Shown piece by piece: positions 1 to 12,500 of a stretch of 64,000 bases of DNA. The translations under genes and the position numbers were made by a program. Origin of the DNA: Bradysia coprophila. Taxonomy: Eukaryota > Arthropoda > Insecta > Diptera > Sciaridae. Position 1 is the stretch's first letter, and the number at the start of each line of letters is the position of its first letter. Location: positions 905,332-969,331 of the forward strand of contig NW_023503807.1 of the NCBI RefSeq assembly GCF_014529535.1. Reading direction: 5' to 3'. The notes under the pieces were generated by a model. That model was not told the DNA's origin. It was given only the letters and a program-made list of their open reading frames with translations, and made no database searches.

Positions 1-297
1 CGATACTATCGTCCAAAAAAACGATATTATCGCCCAAAAAATTTTCATCCAGGACGATAATATCGTCTACATTGAAAAATTCTAAAATATTGTCTGGACG
101 ATAGTATCGTTTTATTGTCGATATTATCGTTCAAAAAACGATATTATCGTTTTCTGGACGATATTACCGTTCTAGAAAATCTAATGGATATTTTCGTTTT
201 CTGTACGATAATATCGTCCAAAACGATAATATCGTCCTGGGCGATATTATCGTTTTCTTAAACGATAATATCGTCCAGGACGATACTATCGTTTAGT
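1..297. repeat. Array of 13 bp palindromic units (left block)
   Basis: The block is a dense run of the near-palindrome ACGATAWTATCGT, where W is the central A or T. Units are separated by short spacers such as CCAGG, TTTTCTGG or CCAAAAA and occur in both equivalent orientations. It begins before the window and lies in the presumed intron upstream of the ARID5-like coding exons. The spacer length is irregular, so this is not a simple head-to-tail satellite. No protein is encoded. Confidence 0.85.
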
Positions 298-737
298 TTT
301 GGGTGGTAATATTGTCCAGGACTCAATTTTACTCAGAGGTGCAGCAAGAACCGAATTCTCTTCCAAAATATCGAAAAACAATTTTCAGAGGAAATCACCT
401 ACACATCAGTGTTTAAAAAAGGCGTTTAGTTCGTCCCTAAATAATTCATCTTTTTACGAAATGAATACCACCTTTGATTGTACATAAAAAGCGTTTTAAC
501 ACGCCGAGCGATCCGGCCCATTGCCCCCGAGCGAAGCGGAGGGCCGCAATCCGAGCCGGGCGCCGGAACGGTGTCGGAACTTAGGAGTTAATTTTTTTTT
601 CTCGCGTCGTCTCATAATTAGTCTGTGTAATTTTTCTATATAAAATTTAAATTTACGGAACCAAATGAACCAATTTTTAATATATATTTGCCGTCTATAA
701 AAAGGTGTTTATCTACAAGATTTTGTGTTTCGTCTTC
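298..737. other. Spacer between the two palindromic arrays, with a GC-rich patch
   Basis: This is mostly AT-rich sequence without a convincing gene. Positions about 502-580 form a sharply GC-rich island containing short inverted GCCC/GGGC and GCCGG/CCGGC words and the word CGAGCGAAGCG. I cannot assign it to rRNA, tRNA or a known element. It may be the end or core of the element that carries the flanking palindromic arrays. Confidence 0.5.
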
Positions 738-1236
738 AACAACCATCCAGAACGATAATATCGCCCAGGACGATATTATCGTCTAGAATTTTTATTTTAA
801 ATAAATTAAAAACGATATTATCGTCCAGAACGATATTATCGTCCCAAAAATTATCGACCAGGACGATAATATCGTCCAAAATAACGATAAATTTGTTCAG
901 AAAAAGAAAATAACGATAATATCGTCCAGCGGATATTTTCATCCAGGACGATATTATCGTCAAAAAAAACGATAGTATCGTCCAAAAAACGATATTATCG
1001 TTTAAAAACGATATTATCGTTTTTTAAACGATAATATCGTCCTGAAAATATTTTAAAATTTATAATTTTAAACGATATTATCGTCCTAGATGAAATTTTT
1101 TTGGACGATAATATCGTTTTTTGGACGATACTATCGTCTAAATAACGATATTATCGTCCAAAAAACGATACTATCGTTTTTTAGACGATACTATCGTCTA
1201 AAAAACTATAATATCATTCCTGACGATATTTACCGT
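738..1236. repeat. Array of 13 bp palindromic units (right block)
   Basis: A second and longer run of the same ACGATAWTATCGT core, again with spacers such as CCAGG, TTTTTT and CCAAAAAA. The core is highly conserved while the spacers vary, so the palindrome rather than a longer period is the repeated unit. Short reading frames through the block are by-products of the repeat. It ends about 210 bp before the first coding exon of the ARID5-like gene. Confidence 0.85.
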
Positions 1237-1445
1237 GTAGTTATGTCGCCTCACCTGTTCGCTTCTTTGCTCCCCCGTGTTATAACAATATTAAAATAGA
1301 CTTCTGACTGGAAACATCCATGCATTTATACGTTTAAGTTGATCGATTATTGTATTTTGAATCCCTCAGAAGAGAAACCTAGTTCCGGATGAAATGGACC
1401 TATCCGCAAAATATTCACAAAAAAATCCTTTCTTTTCCATTTCAG

Positions 1446-4400
1446 GACGAAGTACTTGCCATTTCGGAAAAGAGTGTCATTCGTGCCAATGATCTGCTTA
1501 CTTGGCTGGACGATCGAATCAAATGGACCTGGGGACTTCAAGCGTCCGTTTCAAAGAAAAGTTGTGATCCCATCAAAAGTCTATCGCTCAAAAACACTCA
1601 GATTGACTTCTCTGAAGTGGACCAAGAAAAAAGTAAGTTGACGCCGCCTTGGAATGGTCGATATTCCGAAGCATTTAATTTCAATATTTCATTCACTTTT
1701 TAGCATTTCACTCCCGATCGAAGATTGCCGTCATAAGTTATCCGCGATACTGCCGGTACAGGGCAACACTCAAACGATTGGAAAATGTTGCTGACGAATG
1801 GATTAGAAATACGCTCGTCGAAGCATTGGGTGGATTTGTCTCGTCTGGACCCGATACTAGAGTAATGTTTTGCAAGGTAAGACCCATTTTTCTTTGTCTT
1901 TACAATTTTTTCCACGTTTATCATGTCGCGCATGCATCTTACAGGAAACGTTTGACTATCCCGAATTGGAAACACATGAGCTACTGTGCAATCATTTGGC
2001 ACCAAAGTTGAAAGGCCGGCCAAGAGGTCGCAGGAAGAAGATCAGCTCCGATTCACCAGATTCTAGACTGCGAGGCGATTCACCGTACAGTGAATCGGCT
2101 GGTTCAGAAATTTCGGCCTGTTCTGTGGAAAAAGTTTACTCGAAATATTCGCCGTTGTATGTGAAGCCCGAGTTCAAACAAGGTGTTCATGTGTTGGCAA
2201 CGCGACCCCAACTACGATACAACCCTCGACCGGCGCGCACGAAATGTAAATCTGAATCGGATGAAACGTCGCCAGCCCGTTCATCGAGGCTAAAACCAGT
2301 CGCAAAGGACGCGCGCAAAGAAATAAAAGAAGAACCGATCACGCAAGCTGAAGATCCAATGGCTGACGAAATGGACTTTGTGAAGAAATTGCTTGCCTTC
2401 CACCACGAACACAAAACCGATATTCCGAAATCATTTTGGTTTGCATTGAAGAAAGTGAATTTACTTGCTGTCTACGAGCGAGTACAAAAACTCGGTGGCT
2501 ACTATATGTGCACCCAGAAAAAGGTCTGGAAATACCTGTTCGGTGCAAAAAGCACATCGTACAATCTGATAACGCGGAAGAAATATGAGCGAGCATTGTT
2601 GCCTTATGAGAACTATTTGAAAAAGTTGAAAATTGGAGAGACTGAAGACGGTGCAAAGAACCTGCGCGTTATGAAACTGGAGCTGGAGGACAAAGATTTC
2701 ATGGACATCAAGAAAGAGTGCTTGTCAAATGATTCGGAGATGAACGACGGACGACCAATCGGCACCGATTCCATATCGGATCGGTTGACCGTGGCTGAAA
2801 TGAGCGAAATCCAAAGAAAAGTCAACGAAAAAGATCAAGATCATGACCAACCGCCAGTTTCAGTGCCTGTTACTGTGATTCTGGGCGGTCAATCGGTTGA
2901 ATGTCACACGTCATCACCGCAAAAGATAAACATTCAACAGCCCCACACAACCATTACTGTGCACCAAACAACCATACATCCGCAGAGTATAAACTTGCCA
3001 TCGAATCAATGCCAAAATCGTTCCCAGAATCAACAAATCACAAACCAAATTCAAATAACTAACCAAATTCAGATTCAACAAATAACGGTCCAACCGAACT
3101 CTGGTCGCAACGGTGAAACGGGGCAGTACACATGCAACATTAAGCAGGACAAAAATGGACAAGAAGTTCAAATCGAATCGAATGGCGATCCATCGAAAAT
3201 TTTGAAACGTCAATCATCAATTGAAGAGTTCAGCGGTCGTGACGGTAACGGCTACATTGCCCACTCAAAAGTTGGTGCAGGCAAAACACCATCATCGCTA
3301 CGTCATGTTCGAGTTAAGCAAGATAGATCTAGAGATCGCACCAAACCGATCACAGTGTCACAACCGGGTGCTCAACCCAATGAAAAAGAGAACATTCCGT
3401 ACTTGACCGGATCGAAGACGACCACCATTACGCCGATATTGGGCAATAGCAACAAAGATCCTAGAATGCAGTCACCAGAAGTGATTGACTTGGTCGACAG
3501 TGACAATGAGAGCAGTAGTCCAGGCCCTCAGTCATCGCAGAGCCAGCTTCCATCGAGCATATTTCCAAATATGAAGAAACGCAAACTTGAGATTTTGCGA
3601 GAGGGTGGACTTGAAGTGACGGCAATAAGTAATACGGGCGGACTGCTTGGACCGAATTATTTCGGTTCACAGACAGGTTCGTCGGCAATCGGTGAAGAAA
3701 AGCCGCTCCTTAGACCTGAAATCGTTGGAAGTATTCCATCTGTGTCGGGTGTAATATCACCAAGTGCTTGCACAAAAGCTCCCACTCCAAAGTTTCAATC
3801 GAATTGTATGTACACGGGAACAAGTAAAGTGTTTGGCGATCCGAAGGATTTGATACCACTGCCACGTAATGCTGCTACCGGTGAAGTGATCGATTTGACG
3901 GTACAACGACTGGAACGACGAAAATCGGTCGAAATATTCAGACTTCCAGCTAAGCCACCAAGTCAATCCGTCACCGAATCCGACAGCAAAGCAAAATCCG
4001 ATTCCAGCCTACAAATTACACTAGTACCTCCACTGACCCACGTACAGATCATTCACAACTCACAAAATCATAACATCAAACGAAAGGCATCGGAAACACC
4101 GAACTATGCTTCATCGCCACCAAAGAAATCAGCACCAGAACCTAATCGTTTGACGTCCACATCGTCGTCGTCGTCGTCGTCATCATCCAACAACAGATCG
4201 AACGTAAACATTCCATCATTTCCAAATACCGAGATGAAAATCAATCCATTCATATTGCAACAGCTTATGTCACAATTGCCTCAAACACGTACCAAACCGT
4301 CGACCACGACAGCATCACAACAGCAAAAGATTCCTCGGTCGCAGACACCGTCTCAAAAACAAAGTCAACAGAAGAATCAGCAACAATCGCCGCAACATGC

Positions 4401-4692
4401 TTCACTGCCCACACAGCAAATGCCACCGCATCATCTTCACCAACAGCAACCGCAACAGCAGCAGCAGCAACCGCAGCAGCAGCAGCAACAACAACAGCAA
4501 CAACAACAACAACAGCCCCAACAACCACAAATGCCAAATCCATTCCTACCGATGTTGGATCCATTGTATTTGACCGCGTTGTATGCGAATCCAAGTCTGT
4601 TTTTCCCGCCATCGAACTTTCCACCCGAACTGCTACAGCTCTACAAGAATTTCCCGCTGGAAATGGGAAAAGTTCCAGTGTCAAAAAGTTAG
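1446..4692 (+). CDS. ARID5A/B-like AT-rich interaction domain protein, 3' exons
   Basis: Three exons are supported: 1446-1632, 1704-1876 and 1945-4692, each bounded by AG and GT with matching phases, giving 1035 residues without the true N-terminus. Exons 1-3 carry the ARID5-type N-terminal region: the segment SYPRYCRYRATLKRL and then TFDYPELE...APKLKGRPRGRRKK, which resembles vertebrate ARID5B. The ARID DNA-binding domain is at about residues 261-349 (core LGGYYMCTQKKVWKYLFG, then RKKYERALLPYENYLKK). The rest is low complexity, with a poly-Ser stretch (nt about 4155-4190) and a poly-Gln tract (nt about 4440-4530). ARID5 proteins bind AT-rich DNA in the nucleus and recruit chromatin modifiers. 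The ARID5 assignment is strong; orthology to a named fly gene is not claimed. The initiator exon must lie upstream, since codons run open to the acceptor at 1445. Confidence 0.9.
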
Positions 4693-5530
4693 TTTAATCG
4701 TTGCACCGATTTCTAGTCATAAATTTCGTTTTTTTTTTAGTTGATGTTGTTAAGGTGGACGTCGTTAATTTTGTGTGCTGCAAAAGATATTTTCATGTGT
4801 GTGATGGGATATAATGGTCACACTTATAAATTTATGATGATGAAAATGCTAACAATTTGTTGATGTTGTTGTTTGCTTTTTCTTTTCCCTCTTCAGAATA
4901 CCTTACGATTAAATCAAATTCTTGTTTTGTAAAAAAAGAATAATTTACGTAACGATAAATTGGGTGTAGTTTGATTGAATGTACAAATGAAAGAACTAAT
5001 TCTAATTATACGAAAAATGGTAGCATTAGAATTCTCACAAAAATACAAAATTTAGTGGAAATTTATATGAATAATGGAAATGAGAAAACCGAAAAACCAA
5101 ATCCTTGAATTCGGATGAAAAGTCTAATCGGAGACTGCAATGAATTTTCTTTAGTTTTTTTTTCTTCTTCTATTTTTGTTGAAGTTTTCCCTCATTAACA
5201 ATTACAATGACGTTCGATGATCGTTTTTTTTTCTTCCCCCAAACCTTCATTGCATCCTTCATTACATCCTTTTGTCCCTCTATCCATACGAACTGAAAGC
5301 ATTGCATTCGAAATGTATGTCTTTAATCGATAAATTTCTATTTAATCCTCATACGTATGAATTTACGATAAACAAACAAAAAAAAACTTAAATTTAAAAG
5401 TAAAAGAAAAACTAAAATTTAAATTTAAACAAAAACTATGAATGTGTAAAAGGAAATAATTTAAGAAAATGGATTATATAAAAATGATGAAAATTTTGCG
5501 TAAAAAATAAATTATACAAAGAAGTGTAAT
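4693..5530 (+). other. 3'UTR and polyadenylation signal of the ARID5-like gene
   Basis: AT-rich non-coding sequence follows the stop codon. A canonical AATAAA at 5506-5511 is the best polyadenylation signal, placing the transcript end near 5525-5540. No other gene is visible before the solo LTR. Confidence 0.6.
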
Positions 5531-5632
5531 CGACTGTTTCATTTTCCGATTTATTTGTATTATCATCCCTGCAAAACGATCCCAGATACCCTGTAAAGTT
5601 GTGGAATTATTATATAGGAACTAACACAATAT

Positions 5633-6538
5633 TGTTGGAATTACGGTTTCATTCCACTCCGGAATCTACAATGAAACGACCAGTTTGCCATTGACTTTCG
5701 GTACTTCCGAACTTGCCATTCGTCCTTGCCAATCGACCTTGTCGTTTACCTTCGATACTGCCGTTCAACTTTCCCAATCGACCTTGTCGTCTGCCCTTTA
5801 CTTGAACATTCATCAATTGCAGCGACTTTCCTTTATGTCCGATTGCAACTAATCCGTAGTTGCCACGAATAGCATTTAGCTATTTCCATGACTAAAATCC
5901 GTAGTCATCACGCCCATCGTGTGTCATCTTGACCATTGTGTGTCATCTTGACCATTGTGTGTCATCTTGACCGTCGTGTGTCATCTTGACCATCGTGTGT
6001 CATCTTGACCATCGTGTGTCATCTTGACCACTGTTGCCATCTTGATCACCGTTGTCATCTTGACCACTGTTGCCATCTTGACCACCGTTGTCATCTTGAC
6101 CACTGTTGCCATCTTGACCACCGTTGTCATCTTGACCACTGTTGCCATCTTGATTGATGCTGAACCGTTTGTGAGATTGCACTGTTCACCCAGTATTACG
6201 CCTACCGACCGTCATCGACGTGACCATTTATCATCTGCCATGACTCGACCAATTTTGTCGTCTGCCATTGACTTGACCATCGACCATCATCGACGCGACC
6301 ATCTGCCATGTGACTACCTCCTCAGACGAAACGATGCCATACCAACCGCCATACTTGGAGTTACCGCCACCACTGCCATAGCGCGAACCAGCGCCGAAAC
6401 TTTCCGCAGAACCACAATTTAATCATACAGCGAGTGTTATTGACACCCCTTCCAGTACAAACTGGCGCTGCAGATTAATTGCCACAGTTCAATGTGTCTG
6501 GGCCCATAACCTGTTGGAATTACGGTTTCATTCCAACA
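5633..6538. mobile_element. Solo LTR, 906 bp, with 5 bp target duplication
   Basis: The element starts TGTTGGAAT and ends ATTCCAACA, a 9 bp terminal inverted repeat with TG...CA ends. It is flanked on both sides by AATAT (5628-5632 and 6539-6543). TG...CA ends with a 5 bp duplication are the hallmark of an LTR retrotransposon. No internal coding region or second LTR is present, so it is a solo LTR left by recombination. The first 24 bp recur near the 3' end (from 6512). The family (BEL/Pao-like or other) cannot be fixed from this alone. Confidence 0.8.
5915..6155. repeat. Minisatellite inside the solo LTR
   Basis: Two adjacent related arrays: units of about 20 bp (CATCTTGACCATCGTGTGT) from about 5915 to 6025, then units of 18 bp alternating CATCTTGACCACTGTTGC and CATCTTGACCACCGTTGT to about 6155. 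The long open frames on both strands here follow from the multiple-of-three period and are not evidence for a protein. Confidence 0.85.
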
Positions 6539-6543
6539 AATAT

Positions 6544-6876
6544 AACCTCAACAATCCCAAAAGTCGAGAAGGGAACCCAATAAAGCCTCAGAAATCCTTC
6601 ATAATACTTACGTTATAGAGCTGGGAACATGGTGTCCATGTGCAGTGACAGAATTTTAGGGACTGCCCCGCTACCACCTCGACAGTTCGATAAATCCTGA
6701 AGAGAATCAAAAAAAAACTCGAGAGCCTTCAAAATCTTTAAATTCTGAAACAGGTAGCATGTTTCCTTGTAAATATGAGACTCGGTTACGCCTTGAGTTA
6801 CTAAAATTAACAGAAAATGCAACTTTAGTTCGATTGTCATTGAAATACGTTTAATTATTTATTATAAATAAATAAA
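6544..6876. other. Intergenic, no gene seen
   Basis: AT-rich sequence between the solo LTR and a MITE. Reading frames are short, with no start context, splice pattern or domain that I recognise. Confidence 0.5.
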
Positions 6877-6972
6877 ATGAAAGCAAAATAAAATGATCGA
6901 GTCTGGATTTTGACAATTGAATTTCCATTGTCAAACACCAGACTCGATCATTTTATTTTGCTTCCACCTTAA
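6877..6972. mobile_element. MITE, short inverted-repeat element (copy 1)
   Basis: The arm AAGCAAAATAAAATGATCGA from 6881 continues to GTCTGG and is repeated in inverse orientation ending at 6963, with about 25 bp between the arms. A near-identical copy lies at 30217-30307. Two copies in unrelated contexts show a mobile, non-autonomous element. The target duplication could not be settled. Confidence 0.75.
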
Positions 6973-9585
6973 TAATTTCTATGTATTTTTACATGAAGAA
7001 CATGTGGTGACTTCACGGACATATCTCCGGAACGAGCTGCCCGATTTCAATTAATGAAAAACAAAAATGAAGCTCGTTAAATTCTCTATAAACCTTATGA
7101 AGAATGTTTTTGCGAATTTACGGTCTTTCTATCGGTTTCAGGGATTTTCCTTTGAGAAAAAAATATTTTTCGACTTTGACCAATTTTTTCCGCCATTTTG
7201 GATTTAAATGTCAAAAAATAAATTCTCTTCTCGTTTGCGAATGAAAAATCATAGAAAAAAGTGACATAACGGCCGCTCACCAGAGAACTATTGAGCTGCC
7301 GCCTTGGCCCCACATCAATTTAGAATCAGGAATCGATACGGAACAACCTACAATCATCGTTACAACGATTTTGTAAGATGCACATTTTTTTGCCTAAGCA
7401 GGTCCACTATAGTTTCGCAGAGTTTACGATTAATTTCAAATGGTCAATGAACCGGAAGTCGACTGAAAAATTAGAAATCCTACGTCGACCAGTAATTGGA
7501 AGCACAGAAACCGAGAATATCCTGAGTGGACATTTTGTTGAAACGAGGAGACGAGGAGTTCTGATATTTTCTGTTGAAAACATAATACAAATTTTCGTCA
7601 AATCAGTACTGAAACTTGACAGTGTGTCACACTGTTCCTGTGAGGTAAGCTGACTTGCAGTTACATCGAAGTTCTAGTCACAAAAAAAAACATATTTTGG
7701 TAAGTTTAAGTTGTGGCTGCTAAACAAGCTACTTTTCCCACAATATCATGACGTCAATATTTCAAACCACCAAAGCGAAATACAGTTAGTGTTCCCTTAT
7801 ATGTATAGTTAAGAACCCTCATGAAATGCTCTCTAAATTTTGAAGAGCGATTAGTTTGCCTGTCGATAGCTTATATAATTTTCAACGGGAGGTTACGACG
7901 ATTTTGACAACTTTTCAACATGCACCGTTTAAGTTTTCCATTGAGCGAAAACTAAAATGAGTCGGACGTGAAGTATTTCGTGAGTGAATGGTTAATTGCG
8001 TTTCGATGTTACCGGACGCATCTCTAATTTGATGCAGCTCTAAAAGTTGTCCAATTCGTTGTAATATACCATTAAAAATTAGTTGTAGCGGAGATTTGCT
8101 ACACAAATCAGCGAATCATGAAAATGTACTTCGACTACTACAAAAAATCAAAGGTCTGTTCCAAAGCAATACGAATTGTCAAATTACTGTCAAATTTCAT
8201 CCTCATAACCTCATCAACATGTATATTACATGCTTACGGTAAAGTGCACTTCACATCACTGCTTGCGAAAGGGAAAATGCACTTACTGTCCACAAACATG
8301 TAAAATGTGTTACATGTGTTACATGTGTGTGGAACAAACCTATTTAACCAGTAGTTGAGTGATTATTGAATAATTGGGTTTGTGGTTAAATTTGGTAAAA
8401 GTTTTTATTGCCAAGCTTTCGACACACCGTTCTTGTCATCAACTTTCTTAATCTTAACAATGTCTTTATTCATCGTTGATTTTGTTGTCTGTGGAATAAA
8501 CAGTTGTTCTTTGATTTCGCGTAGCCAAAATACTTTCATTTTTCTTATAATTCACTAATGTGACATGTCTTATTTCTGTATTTAACTATTCGTACAGCAA
8601 TGTATATGTTATTGCCAACGGAATGAAAGAATTGGTATCAAACGTTATTTTATCCATAAGAAGTAATAGATTGAAATTAGTGATCATATTGGGATGCGTT
8701 GTACGTGTTTGTATGGTTAATAAGCGAGAAAATGAAAATAGGCAGTTGTGTGATCTATCTTGTTTTTCAAGGTACAACCAGGGCTCGTCTAGTATCGCTG
8801 AAACCGTCATTTAACGTTTAACGAGTGATCCACAATAGTCTTCCTCAATACTCAAATAAAAATTAATCTGCAAACACTTCTTCGGTAATTTGTATAGCCC
8901 GAAATTCTAATTTTGTTCGTTTCCTATCATACTGATGATATCTAAAGTAATCATAACTCTCCAGTCCAGTGCTTACAGCATCCAACTACGATTACAGTTA
9001 CAATTATTCTATCAATTTATCGTACAGTTCCTACCAGACATGCCGCGATAGTTTGTAAATCACAATTAACTAATCAAAATTGAGAAACTTCAAAATGCAC
9101 TTCGTACATTTCAAAACGGTTACCCGTAGGTGCTGTTAGCGTATTATATGTAATTCAATAATCAATCGCTAATTTTTGCTTCACTTCATTCAACAACCAG
9201 CACACCAAACGAGTAAAACACTCCACGCTTGGCACACACATATATGCAAACTACTTAATTCAAAACATTTTAAAGGTCCACAGTATCGTTGAAGATAAAG
9301 TGTGTGTTAGTCGAATTTACTCAATCGAGTGAGTGAGGTACGTGGACACCGTTCAGCTCATTCAGATGCAAAAAAACGAGTTTTCGTGATGTTGTTTTTT
9401 GATACGTTGTTGGATGCGAGCTTAATTAGCTCCAGTGAACAATATGAGATTTTCATATTTTTTTCCCTATAACGTCAATTAAAAATGCACGGATCGTGTA
9501 ATTATAGTTAGTAGTGAAGTGTTTTGTTGTTTTGTTTTGGATGTTTATTCTTTCTGTTGAGAAATTGCACGCAATTCAATAGACT
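6973..9585. other. Intergenic region, no supported gene
   Basis: This holds the upstream region of the small membrane-protein gene and AT-rich DNA of unknown role. The longest open frame (about 91 codons near 7378-7653) has no recognisable domain, signal peptide or splice support. I see no RNA gene. Confidence 0.45.
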
Positions 9586-12500
9586 ATGGACAATAACATT
9601 AAATTGAATACTATGAAGAAGGCGAATGTGGATCCAAGACAATCAATTAATAGCAGTGATGATTATGGCGTTGTAACAGGTGCGTGTTAGAGTTGTGCTC
9701 TGACTCATTCGATTCTAAGTAAATTGTTATTCTATTGTACCAGTCATCCATTGTTTTGACTTGGACTTTTATTTAAGCAAGTCGCTTAACACTAGACATC
9801 TACGATCTTGCTTCCAAATCAGTTTTACCAAAATAGCTCGAGATACCTAATGTCTAAATTTTCTTCATCATGGGACAAATCCAGAGCCTCATACACTTTA
9901 CCCTATTTATAACACCATACAGACGTAGCTTCTTCAGCAGTAAACATTCTAAACAGAAAGATTCCACTTCAAAAATCAGTTCGTTTATCTTTGAGAGCCT
10001 CGCCTATGTTTTGCAAAATCCAACGGTGGACTGCTAATGTAATTCGAAACAACAACCGTGCTTAGAATATGATGTAACTTCGGACAATTATTTGTATATC
10101 GCTGTTGCACTTTCATTGCGAATATACCGAGCATATTAATGTTATGTTTGCATTTGTACCATTTGTGCAAGTTTACCATGTCATGCAAATTTGAGTCGTT
10201 GATATGCAATCATACAGTGTTATAACGAGATCTGCTATAAAGTACAGTAAGACTCACTGTTCGCAAGTTTGATTCTTTTTATTGCAACTCTTTGATGTGT
10301 TGCACAATTAAATTACAATTAACAGTTTGTCGCATTACCGGCATTCGGGAACCAATAAAATTTGCAATTAATTTGTTAACTGACGGACATAAATTGTCAC
10401 ATGACCTCGTTAATGGCACATTTTATTAGAGATAAGTCGTTAAAGTTTACTTAAATTCAGCACATCTTCAACGAAAATCTTGTACAAATAAGACGTTTTT
10501 TGCACGAACGCTCGTCAAAAATTCAGTTTTGTCTCGGAAAATGTTTTATTCAATTGAAGACGATGTTTGTTCTGAATGTGTATATAAAATGAAATGAATA
10601 TTTTATCAAAAGAATTCACAAGGTTATCGTCTATAAAATTCGTGCTGCAGATTTATACACAAACAATCCGAATAAACCAATACACAAATCGACTTAAGAA
10701 ACAGCCTGGGTCTTTAAATTGGAATATTTTAACTCGTTAGAATGAGTATTATAGGTACTGGTAGAGGAGAATAAAATGATTTGGCTACGGTTTACGCTCG
10801 ATATGAAATGAGCGGACGGTTTCAATTTGATTATAAAACGGCAGGGCGATATGAAAGGTTTGACCAATGTGGTCCTATACAAATGCCCTTTCGGGTGTGC
10901 AGCAGAATGTATCTTGAAACGAATGAAGTGAAAGATTTCTGATCATACTGATGGTAAGCTTATGAGATGTGCGATCCCACAGTATTGTTATTTAATTTAA
11001 TTGTTTTGAGAACTCACTAGCATCCTTTTATAACCAACACCAAGTTGCCGCCTCAATGTATGCAAATACTATCTGATAGAAAGTTAGGTGCTAATTGATA
11101 TCTCGCCTAAATATAGGCTAGACATATTACCACAAATTCATCGTATTTGGGCTACGTCATAAGAGTCATTCAGTATGCACAGCCACCAAACTCACTGCAA
11201 CTGTCCAAATTATGAAGCTTGAGTGAACTTTAGGACGTTACCAATCCGATATAATCGCAAGAAAAATTCCATGTAAAATTGTTTGACACGGAAATCGAAC
11301 CCGGATCATTTCGGTGGAAGACTAGTACAAACCCACTTATCATGGGCGCGCGTTAGCATAGCGCCCGTGACGCAAGTCTTATTACTAGAAAAAATTTCAA
11401 AAAATTTTTTTGTCGTAGACTGCAGAACCATATATACAGCAAATATTGAAGTTCTACAATTCAAATACAAATGACTCCAAATTACCATTAAAAAAAACTA
11501 GGCGTCCGTACGAGTTCAACGAGCTATCACACGTTCTTGCAGCTTAAAATTTGGCCACGCAAAAAATCTTCCAAGGAGCCCCATTTCCATACATTTTGGT
11601 CAATTTCAGTACTTTAAACGAAATGAAAAAATCCTACGTTACTTTGTTAGTCCGTCCGTCCGTGTTTCCTATCTTCTAAAGTCTTCTTTAGATTTTGTTG
11701 AAATTTTGTGAGTAGAAAAAAAAATTTGGGGAAACCGGCCTCGTTTCGGAGCTAGGGCTCCTCGAAGTTCCCATATAGGCCCCATATAGGAACACCTTTA
11801 AGTGTGTGTGTGTGTGGATGGGTATGGTAGAACAAATTTGTTCGCTTTTGGTAAGCTCAGCTCGCCTCAATTTTTTCCCTAAATTTAGTATTTTTTAATT
11901 TTTTAAATTTTTCAAAATTTTTTATTTTTTTTTAAATTTTTCAAAATTTTTCAAATTTTTCAAATTTTTCAAATTTTTCAAATTTTTTTTTAATGTTAAT
12001 TTTTTTTTTAAATTTTAATTTTTTTTTTTTATTTTTCAAAAATTTTTTAAATTTTTAAATTTTTTTACATTTTTCAAAATTTTTTAATTTTTTTTTTAAT
12101 TTTCAAAATTTTTTAAATTTTTCAATTTTTTTTTTAAATTTTAAATTTTTTTTAAAATTTTTCAAAAATTTTTCAAATTTTTTAAATTTTTCAAAATTTT
12201 CAAATTTTTCAAATTTTTAAAAATTTAAAAAATTTTCAAATTTTCAAAAAAAATTACAAATTTTTTTTTTAATTTTTTTAATTTTTTAATAAACTAATTC
12301 TTCCAAAAGAACTGATATCAGTCAAAAACACTCAAAAGAGTAAAAGTGACGCAAGTCCCTGTGCATACGTCCAAAACAACTGATATCGCTGGAGGTGACG
12401 CATTCTGCGCTTGTACACAAAAACTGTAACAGCAAAAATTTGACCAAAGAAATTCTAGAAACAAAATTTTACCAAAAAAATTTTGCGTCACAAGCGGCAG

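Noticed and set aside
502..585. Possible rRNA fragment
   Set aside because: GC-rich, but I cannot match it to any conserved rRNA helix and no neighbouring rDNA is present.
1870..1944. Extension of the ARID5-like protein into the sequence before 1945
   Set aside because: The frame is open here but starts without an ATG and lies in the intron between the donor at 1877 and the acceptor at 1944; the homologous protein sequence continues from exon 2 directly to 1945.
4265..4684. Minus-strand frame rich in Val and Ala
   Set aside because: It is the antisense of the CAG/CAA poly-Gln tract of the ARID5-like gene.
5915..6155. CRISPR-like array
   Set aside because: Direct tandem repeats without unique spacers, in a eukaryotic sequence.
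6000..6422. Open frames on both strands with short peptide repeats
   Set aside because: They come from the 18 bp minisatellite inside the solo LTR; no start context or homology.
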